DNA of 15,346 bases from CAZTII01 sp964613305 (GCA_964613305.1 CAZTII010000047.1:1-15346), one strand, 5' to 3'; counted from the first letter of the stretch, positions 6,831 through 13,681 are shown. Numbers and translations: made by a program. Notes: a model not told the origin generated them from the letters alone.

Positions 6831-7343
6831 CTATCGAATATCTTGTGGTTTCATTTCTCGAAGTTTAGCAACACCTTCAAGAGTTTTAAGACTCTTTAAA
6901 CCAGTAACAGTTGCACGTACCATGTTAATAGGTGTACGAGAACCAATACATTTACTCAATACGTCAGTAACACCAGCAAGTTCAAGAATAGCACGAACTG
7001 AACCACCAGCGATAACTCCCGTACCTTCAGAAGCAGGTTTCAAGAAAACTTGACCAGCTCCATATACTCCCATTACTGAATGAGGAATAGTTTTCCCATC
7101 ATTCACTAAATTAACTTTAAATACATTTTTCTTTGCAGCCTCAACTGCTTTTTTAATTGCATCAGGTACTTCATTTGCTTTGCCTGTACCAAATCCGACA
7201 CGTCCTTTTTTATCTCCAACTACAACTAGTGCAGAGAAACGCATGCGGCGACCACCTTTAACGGTCTTACTGACACGATTGATGACAACAACGCGTTCTT
7301 CAAATTCCTTTTCGCGTTCGACTCTTCTTGGTTTACGATCCAT
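6831..7343 (-). CDS. rpsE: 30S ribosomal protein S5
   Basis: S5 takes part in mRNA entry and decoding fidelity. The start is placed at the ATG of MDRKPRRVE, giving 170 residues, because AAGGGAG lies just ahead of it and the 15 codons upstream would overlap rplR and add unfamiliar sequence. The S5 N-terminal domain is seen in RVSKTVKGGRRMRFSALVVV, with the VGDKKGRVGFGTGKANEV loop, and the C-terminal domain in GAGQVFLKPASEGTGVIAGG. In the standard order rpmD (L30) follows, but here rplO starts 11 nt later. The TAG stop is embedded in the ribosome binding site of rplO. Confidence 0.97.
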   Translation of the reverse strand: MDRKPRRVEREKEFEERVVVINRVSKTVKGGRRMRFSALVVVGDKKGRVGFGTGKANEVPDAIKKAVEAAKKNVFKVNLVNDGKTIPHSVMGVYGAGQVFLKPASEGTGVIAGGSVRAILELAGVTDVLSKCIGSRTPINMVRATVTGLKSLKTLEGVAKLREMKPQDIR

Positions 7344-7356
7344 CACTATCTCCCTT

Positions 7357-7713
7357 CTAGAATTGTAGTCCAGCTTCTCTAGCTGCATCAGCTAAAGCTT
7401 GGACACGTCCATGATATATATAACCACCACGGTCAAATACAACTTTGGTAATACCTGCAGCAACACAACGTTTAGCGATTTCAGCACCAATTTGTTTAGC
7501 AGCATCAATATTGCCTCCATTAGCTAATTTTAATTCAACGCTTGAACAAGCAGCTAATGTACAACCTTTAGTATCATCAATGACTTGCACATGAATGTGC
7601 GCATTAGAGCGAAATACGTTAAGACGAGGGCACTCTGGAGTTCCACTAACTTTTGTTCGTACTCGCGCATGACGGCGAAGTCTTTCTTCGTTTTTTGAAG
7701 TTTTCTTAAGCAT
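7357..7713 (-). CDS. rplR: 50S ribosomal protein L18
   Basis: L18 binds 5S rRNA together with L5 and brings it into the central protuberance. The 118 residues carry the basic N-terminal arm (KNEERLRRHARVRTKV), then RLNVFRSNAHIHVQVIDD and the C-terminal VVFDRGGYIYHGRVQALADA segment that marks the family. The ribosome binding site GAAGGAGA lies in the 18-nt gap after rplF. The stop is TAG and rpsE begins 13 nt later. Assignment is secure. Confidence 0.98.
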   Translation of the reverse strand: MLKKTSKNEERLRRHARVRTKVSGTPECPRLNVFRSNAHIHVQVIDDTKGCTLAACSSVELKLANGGNIDAAKQIGAEIAKRCVAAGITKVVFDRGGYIYHGRVQALADAAREAGLQF

Positions 7714-7731
7714 CGTTTTATCTCCTTCCCA

Positions 7732-8277
7732 CTATTTCTTACCAGCCGTTTTACCTTCTTTACGGCGTACAATTTCACCTTTGTAACGAATACCTTTACC
7801 TTTATATGGTTCAGGGCGTCTAGTAGCACGCACATTCGCTGCAAACTCACCAACACGTTGCTTGTCAATTCCGTATACTTTGATTTCAGTAACTGTTGGA
7901 ACTTCAACACGTAAGCCATCTTCAACGATGAACTCAACTGGATGAGAATAACCAATATTAAGCGTTAATTTCTTACCACTTAAAGCAGCCTTAAATCCAA
8001 TACCTACGATTTCAAGTTCTCTAACAAATTCAGTATGACAACCAGAAATCATGTTTGCAAGCAATGCACGAGTAGTACCATGTAATTGTTTAGTATGTTT
8101 TTCGTCATTAGGACGAATAACAGTAATAATATTTTCTTCGTGTTTAAATTCCATCAAAGGACTAAATTGACGTGTTAAAGTACCCTTAGGTCCTTTGACA
8201 GTCACCTCGTTACCTGCGTTAAAGATAACTTCAACACCATCAGGAACGGTAATCGCTTTATTTCCGATACGTGACAT
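7732..8277 (-). CDS. rplF: 50S ribosomal protein L6
   Basis: L6 lies near the sarcin-ricin loop and the factor-binding site. Its 181 residues consist of two duplicated domains. The family motifs MSRIGNKAITVPDGVEV at the start, VTVKGPKGTL at 27-36, and the C-terminal RRPEPYKGKGIRYKGEIVRRKEGKTAGK are plain. The ribosome binding site is a weaker AAAGGAAA, in a 21-nt gap after rpsH. The stop is TAG. Length is close to the 179 of Bacillus. Confidence 0.98.
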   Translation of the reverse strand: MSRIGNKAITVPDGVEVIFNAGNEVTVKGPKGTLTRQFSPLMEFKHEENIITVIRPNDEKHTKQLHGTTRALLANMISGCHTEFVRELEIVGIGFKAALSGKKLTLNIGYSHPVEFIVEDGLRVEVPTVTEIKVYGIDKQRVGEFAANVRATRRPEPYKGKGIRYKGEIVRRKEGKTAGKK

Positions 8278-8298
8278 TTTTTATTTTCCTTTCAATAA

Positions 8299-8700
8299 CT
8301 ACCATACGTAGGCAACGACTTCGCCGCCAAAATGCTTGCTTCTAGCTTCACGATCAGTCATCATGCCTGCAGAAGTAGAGATAATCGCAATTCCTAATCC
8401 ATTTAGAACACGTGGAATAGCATCTTGTTTTGCATATACACGTAAACCAGGTTTAGAAATACGTTTGATACCACTAATAACTTTTTCATTATTAGGTCCA
8501 TATTTTAATGTAACATTAATTTTTTTATCAGCAGCGTTTTCACCACTTACTGCATAATTGATAATGTATCCTTCACTCTTCAATATTTTAGCAATTTCTA
8601 CTTTAACTTTAGAAGCAGGAATTTCTACTACATCATGATGAGCTTGAACACCATTACGAATTCTAGTAAGCATATCTGCAATTGGATCTGTCATATTCAT
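8299..8700 (-). CDS. rpsH: 30S ribosomal protein S8
   Basis: S8 is a primary 16S rRNA-binding protein of the 30S platform; in E. coli it is also the translational repressor of the spc operon. The 133 residues show the start MTDPIADMLTRIRNG, the central SKPGLRVYAK and the C-terminal GLGIAIISTSAGMMTDREAR with the final GGEVVAYVW. The first ATG (MNMTDP) is kept because the AAGGAGG site has good spacing to it; the second ATG is only two codons later. Stop is TAG. No S8-type mRNA target was searched for in detail. Confidence 0.98.
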   Translation of the reverse strand: MNMTDPIADMLTRIRNGVQAHHDVVEIPASKVKVEIAKILKSEGYIINYAVSGENAADKKINVTLKYGPNNEKVISGIKRISKPGLRVYAKQDAIPRVLNGLGIAIISTSAGMMTDREARSKHFGGEVVAYVW

Positions 8701-8713
8701 GGTTAATTCCTCC

Positions 8714-8899
8714 TTACCAGCTAGCTTTCTTCACTCCCGGAATTTGCCCCAAATAAGCTAACTCACGGAAACAAATACGGCATAGTTTGTATTTACGTAA
8801 TACTGAATGTGGACGTCCACAGCGCTCACATCTAGAATACTCACGAGATGAGAATTTTGAAGGACGTTGTTGTCTAACTTTAATCGATGTCTTTGCCAT
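8714..8899 (-). CDS. rpsZ: 30S ribosomal protein S14, zinc-binding type Z
   Basis: S14 is a 30S head protein. At 61 residues this is the short zinc form rather than the longer zinc-free form. The zinc ribbon is complete: Cys24, Cys27, Cys40 and Cys43 in a CERC...CRIC arrangement. The ending YLGQIPGVKKASW is typical of the type Z family. Many Firmicutes also carry a zinc-independent S14 elsewhere that is derepressed by Zur; that cannot be judged from this window. The ribosome binding site GAGGAGG sits 9 nt before the ATG. Some annotations name this gene rpsN. Confidence 0.97.
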   Translation of the reverse strand: MAKTSIKVRQQRPSKFSSREYSRCERCGRPHSVLRKYKLCRICFRELAYLGQIPGVKKASW

Positions 8900-8913
8900 T
8901 CTACAGTCCTCCT

Positions 8914-9453
8914 CTATTTAGCAAACGGCATGCCCATTTCTTGGAGCATAGCACGAGCTTCTTCATTTGTATTCGCTGTGGTAACAATAACAATATCCAT
9001 ACCACGAACACGGTTTACTTTATCATAACTAATTTCTGGGAAAATTAATTGTTCTTTAACACCAAGAGTATAGTTACCACGACCATCAAATGCAGTAGTA
9101 CTTACACCATGGAAATCTCTAACACGAGGAAGAGCGATATTAAACAATTTATCTAAAAATTGATACATTCTCTCACCACGTAATGTTACTTTACAACCAA
9201 TAGGCATACCTTCACGAAGTTTGAAGTTAGCGATTGATTTCTTAGCTTTTGTAATTACTGGTTTTTGACCCGAAATTGCTGTAAGTTCTACAACAGCCTC
9301 ATCCAATGCTTTTGGATTAGCAATTGCATCACCACAACCTAAGTTAATAACTACTTTTTCGATTTTAGGGCATTGCATAACAGTAGTATAATTGAATTTT
9401 TTAACTAAATTTCCAACAACAACTGTATTATATTTTTCTTGAAGGCGGTTCAT
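8914..9453 (-). CDS. rplE: 50S ribosomal protein L5
   Basis: L5 binds 5S rRNA with L18 and contacts P-site tRNA and S13 through the bridge. The 179 residues equal the Bacillus length. Motifs include EKVVINLGCGDAI near 32-44, KSIANFKLREGMPIGCKVTLRG, the RVRDFHGV segment, FDGRGNYTLGVKEQLIFPEI, and the C-terminal MDIVIVTTANTNEEARAML. The ATG overlaps the rplX stop by one base, with a GGGAGGT site inside rplX. It ends in TAG, 14 nt before rpsN. Assignment is secure. Confidence 0.98.
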   Translation of the reverse strand: MNRLQEKYNTVVVGNLVKKFNYTTVMQCPKIEKVVINLGCGDAIANPKALDEAVVELTAISGQKPVITKAKKSIANFKLREGMPIGCKVTLRGERMYQFLDKLFNIALPRVRDFHGVSTTAFDGRGNYTLGVKEQLIFPEISYDKVNRVRGMDIVIVTTANTNEEARAMLQEMGMPFAK

Positions 9454-9773
9454 TATTTTTTACCTCCCTTAATCACATTACCTGATTTCTTATAAACGCG
9501 AACTTTTTCGCCTTTTTCCATTGTATAACCGATACGACTAGCAACTTTTGCTTTAGCATCATAAGCCATAACATTAGAAACATGAATTGGCGCTTCCATT
9601 TCAATCATTCCGCCATCAGGATTTGCTTGAGTAGGTTTCAAACTCTTTTTAACAATGTTTACACCTTCAACAATGATCTTATCAATTTTAGGGAATACAG
9701 CTTTAACTTCGCCGATTTCTCCTTTGTAGTGTCCGGTGATTACTTTCACCTTGTCTCCTTTTTTAATTTTCAT
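9453..9773 (-). CDS. rplX: 50S ribosomal protein L24
   Basis: L24 is an assembly-initiating 50S protein with a KOW motif. The KOW segment is visible at the start of the protein, MKIKKGDKVKVITGHYKGEI, followed by VEGVNIVKKSLKP and IHVSNVMAYD. The start is set at the ATG of MKIKKGD, giving 106 residues, because AGGAGGT lies 6 nt ahead of it. The frame stays open upstream, but a start at 9812 would add 13 unfamiliar residues overlapping rplN. The gene ends TAATG, sharing one base with the rplE start, so the two are coupled. Confidence 0.96.
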   Translation of the reverse strand: MKIKKGDKVKVITGHYKGEIGEVKAVFPKIDKIIVEGVNIVKKSLKPTQANPDGGMIEMEAPIHVSNVMAYDAKAKVASRIGYTMEKGEKVRVYKKSGNVIKGGKK

Positions 9774-9783
9774 TGTCGACCTC

Positions 9784-10152
9784 CTAAAGTACTTCTGGCG
9801 CAAGAGAAACAATTTTCATATAATCTCTATCACGCAATTCTCTTGCCACAGGCCCGAAAATACGAGTTCCTTTAGGCGTTTTATCTTCTTTAATGATAAC
9901 AGCAGCGTTATCATCAAATTTAATGTATGAACCATTAGGACGACGGATGCCATACACTGTTCTAACGATAACAGCTTTAACAACGTCTCCTTTTTTAACT
10001 GTACCACCAGTTGCAGCTTCCTTAACAGTACACACCACAACATCGCCGATGTTACTAAATTTACGCACGCTACCACCTAAACAACGGATTACTAAGAGTT
10101 CTTTAGCACCGGTGTTATCAGCAACGTTCAATCTACTTTCAACATGAATCAT
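9784..10152 (-). CDS. rplN: 50S ribosomal protein L14
   Basis: L14 forms inter-subunit bridges and is the binding target of the ribosome silencing factor RsfS. The 122 residues match the family length exactly. The start MIHVESRLNVADNTGAKEL, the internal VVKAVIVRTVYGIRRPNGSY and the C-terminal GTRIFGPVARELRDRDYMKI are classic L14 motifs. The AAGGGAGG ribosome binding site lies 8 nt ahead of the ATG. The TAG stop is part of the AGGAGG site used by rplX. Confidence 0.98.
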   Translation of the reverse strand: MIHVESRLNVADNTGAKELLVIRCLGGSVRKFSNIGDVVVCTVKEAATGGTVKKGDVVKAVIVRTVYGIRRPNGSYIKFDDNAAVIIKEDKTPKGTRIFGPVARELRDRDYMKIVSLAPEVL

Positions 10153-10172
10153 CTCTTTTTCCTCCCTTGTGC

Positions 10173-10433
10173 TTAAAGAATAACAGCTTTTTCGATGATA
10201 CGAACAAGGCGGAAGTGTTTATCTTTAGAAATAGGACGAGTTTCCATTATTTCTACAAGATCTCCAACTTTAGCTGTGTTTTCTTCATCATGAGCTTTAA
10301 ATTTTTTCGAATATTTAACACGTTTAGTATATAGTGGATGGCTTTTATTTGTAGATACTTCAACAGTTATCGTTTTTTCCATCTTGTCTGATACAACTTT
10401 TCCGCGTAAAACTTTACGTTTTGATCTTTCCAT
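10173..10433 (-). CDS. rpsQ: 30S ribosomal protein S17
   Basis: S17 is a primary-binding 30S body protein with an OB fold. The 86-residue product is typical, with RKVLRGKVVSDKMEKTITVE at the start, the H-P-L-Y region (HPLYTKRVKYSKKFKAHDE), and the conserved VGDLVEIMETRPISKDKHFR segment. A GAGGGAGG ribosome binding site lies in the 12-nt gap after rpmC. The stop is TAA and rplN follows after 20 nt. Nothing is odd in it. Assignment is secure. Confidence 0.98.
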   Translation of the reverse strand: MERSKRKVLRGKVVSDKMEKTITVEVSTNKSHPLYTKRVKYSKKFKAHDEENTAKVGDLVEIMETRPISKDKHFRLVRIIEKAVIL

Positions 10434-10445
10434 GATTGCCTCCCT

Positions 10446-10655
10446 CTACTTGGCACAACCAAGAGCACATTCTCTCTCAGTCATGATTGTTTTAATACGA
10501 GCAATCGTCTTTTTAATCTCTTTCATACGAGAAGTATTGATATCTAATTGACCCGTCGCTAATTTAAAGCGCAAGGTAAATAGTTCTTCTTTTAAAGAGT
10601 CGATTTCTTTTAGCAATTCTTCATTACTCATTTCACGAATTTCTTTAGCATTCAT
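10446..10655 (-). CDS. rpmC: 50S ribosomal protein L29
   Basis: L29 is a small two-helix protein next to L23 at the tunnel exit. The 69 residues show the family pattern MNAKEIREMSNEELLKEI then LKEELFTLRFKLATGQLDN-like text and a second helix RMKEIKKTIARIKTIMTERE. It ends with a short tail CALGCAK containing two Cys (63 and 67), an unusual ending for L29. The ribosome binding site GAGGAGG is inside the end of rplP, and the ATG is 2 nt past that gene's stop. The gene is complete and ends in TAG. Confidence 0.97.
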   Translation of the reverse strand: MNAKEIREMSNEELLKEIDSLKEELFTLRFKLATGQLDINTSRMKEIKKTIARIKTIMTERECALGCAK

Positions 10656-10657
10656 TT

Positions 10658-11077
10658 CTATTTTGCCTCCTCGCCTTTTTTAACAAATCTAGTTTTAACA
10701 CATAACTTATGAGAAGCAAGGCGAAGAGCTTCACGAGCTATTTCTTCACTAACCCCACCAATTTCAAATAAGATACGACCAGGTTGAACTACCGCAACCC
10801 AGCTTTCAGGAGCACCTTTACCAGAACCCATACGAACTTCAAGTGGTTTCTTTGTTAAAGCTAAGTGAGGGAAAATTTTAATCCACACTTTACCACCACG
10901 GTTCATATAACGAGTCATCGCAATACGAGCAGCCTCAATTTGGTTATTTGATACGTAAGCACCTTCTTCAGCAACTAAGCCGAATTCACCAAAAGCAATT
11001 GAGCGTCCGCCTTTAGAACGGCCCTCATAGCTTAAACGGTGAGGTCTTCTATATTTTGTTCTATTTGGCATCAACAT
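10658..11077 (-). CDS. rplP: 50S ribosomal protein L16
   Basis: L16 organises the A-site and P-site tRNA elbow region of the 50S subunit and assembles late. The 139 residues carry the usual MPNRTKYRRPHR start, the FGEFGLVAEEGAYVSNNQIE segment, the RYMNRGGKVWIKIFPH core and MGSGKGAPESWVAVV. Two nearby ATG codons are possible. The first is chosen because the GGGAGGT site ends about 8 nt ahead of it, against 14 nt for the second. The gene starts 2 nt after the rpsC stop, with its ribosome binding site inside the end of rpsC, which suggests translational coupling. Confidence 0.97.
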   Translation of the reverse strand: MLMPNRTKYRRPHRLSYEGRSKGGRSIAFGEFGLVAEEGAYVSNNQIEAARIAMTRYMNRGGKVWIKIFPHLALTKKPLEVRMGSGKGAPESWVAVVQPGRILFEIGGVSEEIAREALRLASHKLCVKTRFVKKGEEAK

Positions 11078-11079
11078 AC

Positions 11080-11847
11080 TTATTTACCTCCCTCACTGCT
11101 CGAAGTATTACTAGCACCTTCAGGACGACGTGGACGACGATCGCGATTAGGACGACGATTTCCACGAGGAGCTTGTTTAGGAGCCTCAGGTTCTACAACC
11201 ATATTTCCAGGAAGTACTTCACCACGACAAATCCAAACTTTAACACCTAATTTTCCATATGTAGTATTTGCTTCAACCCAAGCATAATCAATATCAGAAC
11301 GAAGTGTATGTAAAGGAACGATTCCTTCAGAATATCCTTCGTCACGAGCCATATCAGCACCACCAAGACGACCAGAAACAAGTGTTTTGATACCTTTTGC
11401 ACCGCTTCTCATTGATTGTTGAATAGCTTTCTTTTGAGCAGTTCTAAATGATTGACGTGCTTCAAGTTGTTCAGCAATTTTACGAGCAACAAGATAAGCA
11501 TTTAAATCAGGATTAGCAATCTCAACAACGTCAATCTTGAATTCTTTACCGTTAGCAATCTTCGTTAATTTCTTCTTCAATGCAACGATTTTATCTTCAC
11601 CTTTATCAGTTTTACCAACCATAACTCCAGGTCTAGCACAACGGATAATTAATTTAACACCACTTTTTGATGTACGTTCAATTTCAATTTTAGAAACGTA
11701 AGCATCATGTAATTCTTTAGTTAAGAACTCACGAATTTTAACATCTTCAATAAGAAGAGTACCGTAATCTTTTTCAGCATACCATCTAGAATCCCAATCA
11801 CGGATAATGCCTACACGTAAGCCTATTGGACTAACTTTCTGACCCAT
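11080..11847 (-). CDS. rpsC: 30S ribosomal protein S3 with an Arg/Pro-rich C-terminal extension
   Basis: S3 forms the mRNA entry site on the 30S head and contributes to helicase activity. Residues 1-219 are a complete S3: start MGQKVSPIGLRVG, a type II KH domain with the GKTDKG loop at 78-83, and a C-terminal domain ending GVKVWICRGEVLPGN. At 255 residues it exceeds the 218 of Bacillus by a 36-residue tail (220-255). That tail holds eight Arg and five Pro, followed by a Ser/Gly-rich end, and is probably disordered and RNA-binding. The ribosome binding site TAGGAAGGGG overlaps the rplV stop. The TAA stop is followed 2 nt later by rplP. Confidence 0.98.
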   Translation of the reverse strand: MGQKVSPIGLRVGIIRDWDSRWYAEKDYGTLLIEDVKIREFLTKELHDAYVSKIEIERTSKSGVKLIIRCARPGVMVGKTDKGEDKIVALKKKLTKIANGKEFKIDVVEIANPDLNAYLVARKIAEQLEARQSFRTAQKKAIQQSMRSGAKGIKTLVSGRLGGADMARDEGYSEGIVPLHTLRSDIDYAWVEANTTYGKLGVKVWICRGEVLPGNMVVEPEAPKQAPRGNRRPNRDRRPRRPEGASNTSSSEGGK

Positions 11848-11862
11848 TTTCGATTCCCCTTC

Positions 11863-12195
11863 CTATCGTTCGCTAACCACAACTGTAATGTGGCTAGTAC
11901 GTTTTAAAATTTGAGCAGCGTTACCTTTACCACGAGGCATGAAACGTTTCATCGTAACACCCTCATCAGCGTAACACGCTTTTACATATAAAGTTGATTC
12001 ATTTAAACCATGATTATTTGTAGCATTTGCTACAGCTGATTTAAGTACTTTCGCAATAACAACAGCTGAACCATTAGGTGTAAATTTACAAATCGCTTCA
12101 GCTTCTTTAATATCTTTTCCACGAATTAAATCTAATACAAGACGAACTTTGCGCGGAGCGATACGTACTGTTTTAGCAGTTGCTTTTACTTCCAT
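11863..12195 (-). CDS. rplV: 50S ribosomal protein L22
   Basis: L22 binds all domains of 23S rRNA and sends a beta-hairpin into the exit tunnel. The 110-residue product aligns without gaps to the E. coli length. It has the RIAPRKVRLVLDLIRGK start region (11-27) and the tunnel hairpin MKRFMPRGKGNAAQILKRTS (82-101). At the hairpin tip, residues 88-93 read RGKGNA where E. coli has RAKGRA, so Arg92 is Asn here. It ends ITVVVSER. The ribosome binding site AGGAGG precedes the ATG. Assignment is certain; any effect of the tip change on macrolide binding or nascent-chain stalling is inference. Confidence 0.98.
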   Translation of the reverse strand: MEVKATAKTVRIAPRKVRLVLDLIRGKDIKEAEAICKFTPNGSAVVIAKVLKSAVANATNNHGLNESTLYVKACYADEGVTMKRFMPRGKGNAAQILKRTSHITVVVSER

Positions 12196-12207
12196 ATTCT
12201 TTTCCTC

Positions 12208-12477
12208 CTACGCTTTCTTATCGTCGCCATGCCCACCGTATTTACGAGTAGGGACGAATTCGCCTAATTTATGTCCAACCATATCTTCAGAAACATAAAC
12301 AGGAACATGTTCTTTACCATTATGTACTGCAAAGGTATGTTCAACAAAATTTGGGAAAATCGTCGAACGTCTAGACCATGTTTTAATAACTTCTTTTTTG
12401 CCTGATGCATTTAACGCTTCCACTTTTTTGTATAAGTGGTCATCGCAAAACGGACCTTTTTTTAAACTACGAGCCAT
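12208..12477 (-). CDS. rpsS: 30S ribosomal protein S19
   Basis: S19 is a 30S head protein that pairs with S13 near the A site and contacts the inter-subunit bridge. The 89 residues include the hallmark MARSLKKGPF start, WSRRSTIFPNFV in the middle and VGHKLGEFVPTRKYGGH at the end. It is slightly shorter than the 92 of Bacillus. The ribosome binding site AAGGAAGG is in the 18-nt gap after rplB. The stop is TAG, and rplV starts 12 nt later with an AGGAGG site that begins in the stop codon. Assignment is secure. Confidence 0.98.
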   Translation of the reverse strand: MARSLKKGPFCDDHLYKKVEALNASGKKEVIKTWSRRSTIFPNFVEHTFAVHNGKEHVPVYVSEDMVGHKLGEFVPTRKYGGHGDDKKA

Positions 12478-12495
12478 GTTTTTTCCTTCCTTTCG

Positions 12496-13329
12496 TTATT
12501 TGCCCTTGCGGCCTCTGACAATTAATTTATTACTATGTTTTTTAGTATCACGAGTTTTAACACCCATTGCTTTTTTGCCCCAAGGAGTCATTGGTGATTT
12601 ACGTCCGATTGGACATCTACCTTCACCACCACCATGAGGGTGATCGCAAGGGTTCATAACCGAACCACGAACTGTTGGACGAATACCTAACCAACGAGAA
12701 CGACCAGCTTTACCTAAGTTAACTAAGCTGTAATCTTCATTTCCAACTGTACCGATAGTAGCACGGCAGTTCGCAAGAATTTTACGAACTTCACCAGAAG
12801 ACAAACGAACAGTAACGTATTTTTCTTCAATACCTAATAATTGAGCACTACATCCAGCACTACGTGCAAGTTGTCCGCCCTTACCAGGTTTTAATTCAAC
12901 GTTATGAACTACAGTACCTTCAGGCATATTTTTCATTTCACAAGAGTTACCAACTTTAATATCCGCAGCAGCACCAGAAACGATAACTTGTCCAACTTCT
13001 AACCCTTTAGGAGCTAAAATGTAACGTTTTTCACCATCAGCATAATTAACTAATGCAATGTTTGCTGAACGGTTTGGATCGTATTCGATCGTCGCAACTT
13101 TTCCAGGAATTTCATCTTTGTTTCTCTTGAAATCGATAATTCTATATTGACGTTTATGTCCACCACCTTGATGACGAGTAGTGATGCGACCGTTGTTATT
13201 ACGACCACCCTTGCTTGAAAGAGGAGCTAACAGAGATTTCTCTGGAGTTGTACAAGTAATTCCACTAGTATCAACAGTGCTCATCCCACGACGACCAGGA
13301 GTCGTTGGTTTATACTTTTTAATAGCCAT
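12496..13329 (-). CDS. rplB: 50S ribosomal protein L2
   Basis: L2 is a core 23S rRNA-binding protein needed for subunit association and peptidyl transferase activity. The 277-residue length is standard. The conserved motifs are all there: RHQGGGHKRQYRIIDFKR (52-69), the OB/SH3-like core, and the loop HPHGGGEG at 230-237, whose first His corresponds to the functionally important E. coli His229. Unusually, Cys228 and Cys239 bracket that loop where Val and a small or other residue are common, and Cys also occurs at 26, 130, 160 and 188. It is preceded by a 64-nt gap with possible RNA structure and a strong AAGGAGG site. Assignment is certain. Confidence 0.98.
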   Translation of the reverse strand: MAIKKYKPTTPGRRGMSTVDTSGITCTTPEKSLLAPLSSKGGRNNNGRITTRHQGGGHKRQYRIIDFKRNKDEIPGKVATIEYDPNRSANIALVNYADGEKRYILAPKGLEVGQVIVSGAAADIKVGNSCEMKNMPEGTVVHNVELKPGKGGQLARSAGCSAQLLGIEEKYVTVRLSSGEVRKILANCRATIGTVGNEDYSLVNLGKAGRSRWLGIRPTVRGSVMNPCDHPHGGGEGRCPIGRKSPMTPWGKKAMGVKTRDTKKHSNKLIVRGRKGK

Positions 13330-13358
13330 GTAAAATGGTCCTCCTTACGCATGTTATC

Positions 13359-13380
13359 CGGAAATAGCGTATTTCTTCCG
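13359..13380 (-). promoter_or_regulatory. Possible hairpin in the rplW-rplB intergenic leader
   Basis: The 64-nt gap upstream of rplB can fold as CGG-aag-AAATA, loop CGC, TATTT-CCG: 8 bp with a 3-nt bulge. It ends 29 nt ahead of the rplB ATG and leaves the AAGGAGG ribosome binding site free. Its role is unknown. It could affect L2 translation or mRNA processing. The fold was worked out by eye. Confidence 0.35.
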
Positions 13381-13386
13381 ATACAA

Positions 13387-13404
13387 TTAACGATTAATCG
13401 TTAA
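13387..13404. repeat. 18-bp perfect palindrome at the rplW stop codon
   Basis: The sequence TTAACGATTAATCGTTAA is identical on both strands and includes the TAA stop of rplW. In the mRNA it could fold as a 7-bp stem with a TTAA loop. It is AT-rich and has no T tract after it, so it is not a good terminator. It could be an RNA processing or stability element, or chance in AT-rich DNA. Confidence 0.5.
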
Positions 13405-13681
13405 ATAATTTAATTTCACAACCTTCAGCTAAAGAAACGATAGCTTTACGAATTGCCTTTGTTTTACCAACATATTTCCCTTGACGTTTGTCTTTAGGAC
13501 GGCAGTTCATAATATTCACTGCTTCAACTTTAACATCGAAGATTTCTTCAATCGCTTGACGAACTTCAGTTTTATTAGTACCTTTCGCAACTTCGAACGT
13601 AACTTTGTTCAAGTCATTCATTAATTTCATTGATTTTTCCGTCAATAATGGACGAATGATAATATCTCTAGCGTTACTCAT
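13394..13681 (-). CDS. rplW: 50S ribosomal protein L23
   Basis: L23 sits at the peptide exit of the tunnel and docks trigger factor, SRP and the Sec translocon. The product is 95 residues, normal for the family. It shows the typical start ARDIIIRPLLTEKS and the core VTFEVAKGTNKTEVRQAIEE with the later VNIMNCRPKDKRQGKYVGK segment. Its ATG overlaps the rplD stop by one base (TAATG), and the ribosome binding site GGGAGGT lies inside the end of rplD. The stop codon lies inside an 18-bp perfect palindrome (13387-13404). After it comes the second-longest gap inside the operon, 64 nt before rplB. Confidence 0.97.
   Translation of the reverse strand: MSNARDIIIRPLLTEKSMKLMNDLNKVTFEVAKGTNKTEVRQAIEEIFDVKVEAVNIMNCRPKDKRQGKYVGKTKAIRKAIVSLAEGCEIKLFND

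Noticed and set aside
7344..7388. Longer start for rpsE
   Set aside because: The extra 15 residues overlap rplR and are not part of S5; the ribosome binding site fits the ATG at 7343.
7554..7955. A 133-codon open frame on the minus strand across rplF and rplR
   Set aside because: It overlaps two certain genes in another frame, has no ribosome binding site of note and a composition unlike a real protein here.
9774..9812. Longer start for rplX
   Set aside because: It would overlap rplN and ignore the perfect AGGAGGT placed for the internal ATG that begins MKIKKGD.
9582..11287. Several plus-strand open frames of 60-100 codons
   Set aside because: They are antisense to ribosomal protein genes, lack family features and arise from the complementary reading of conserved coding sequence.
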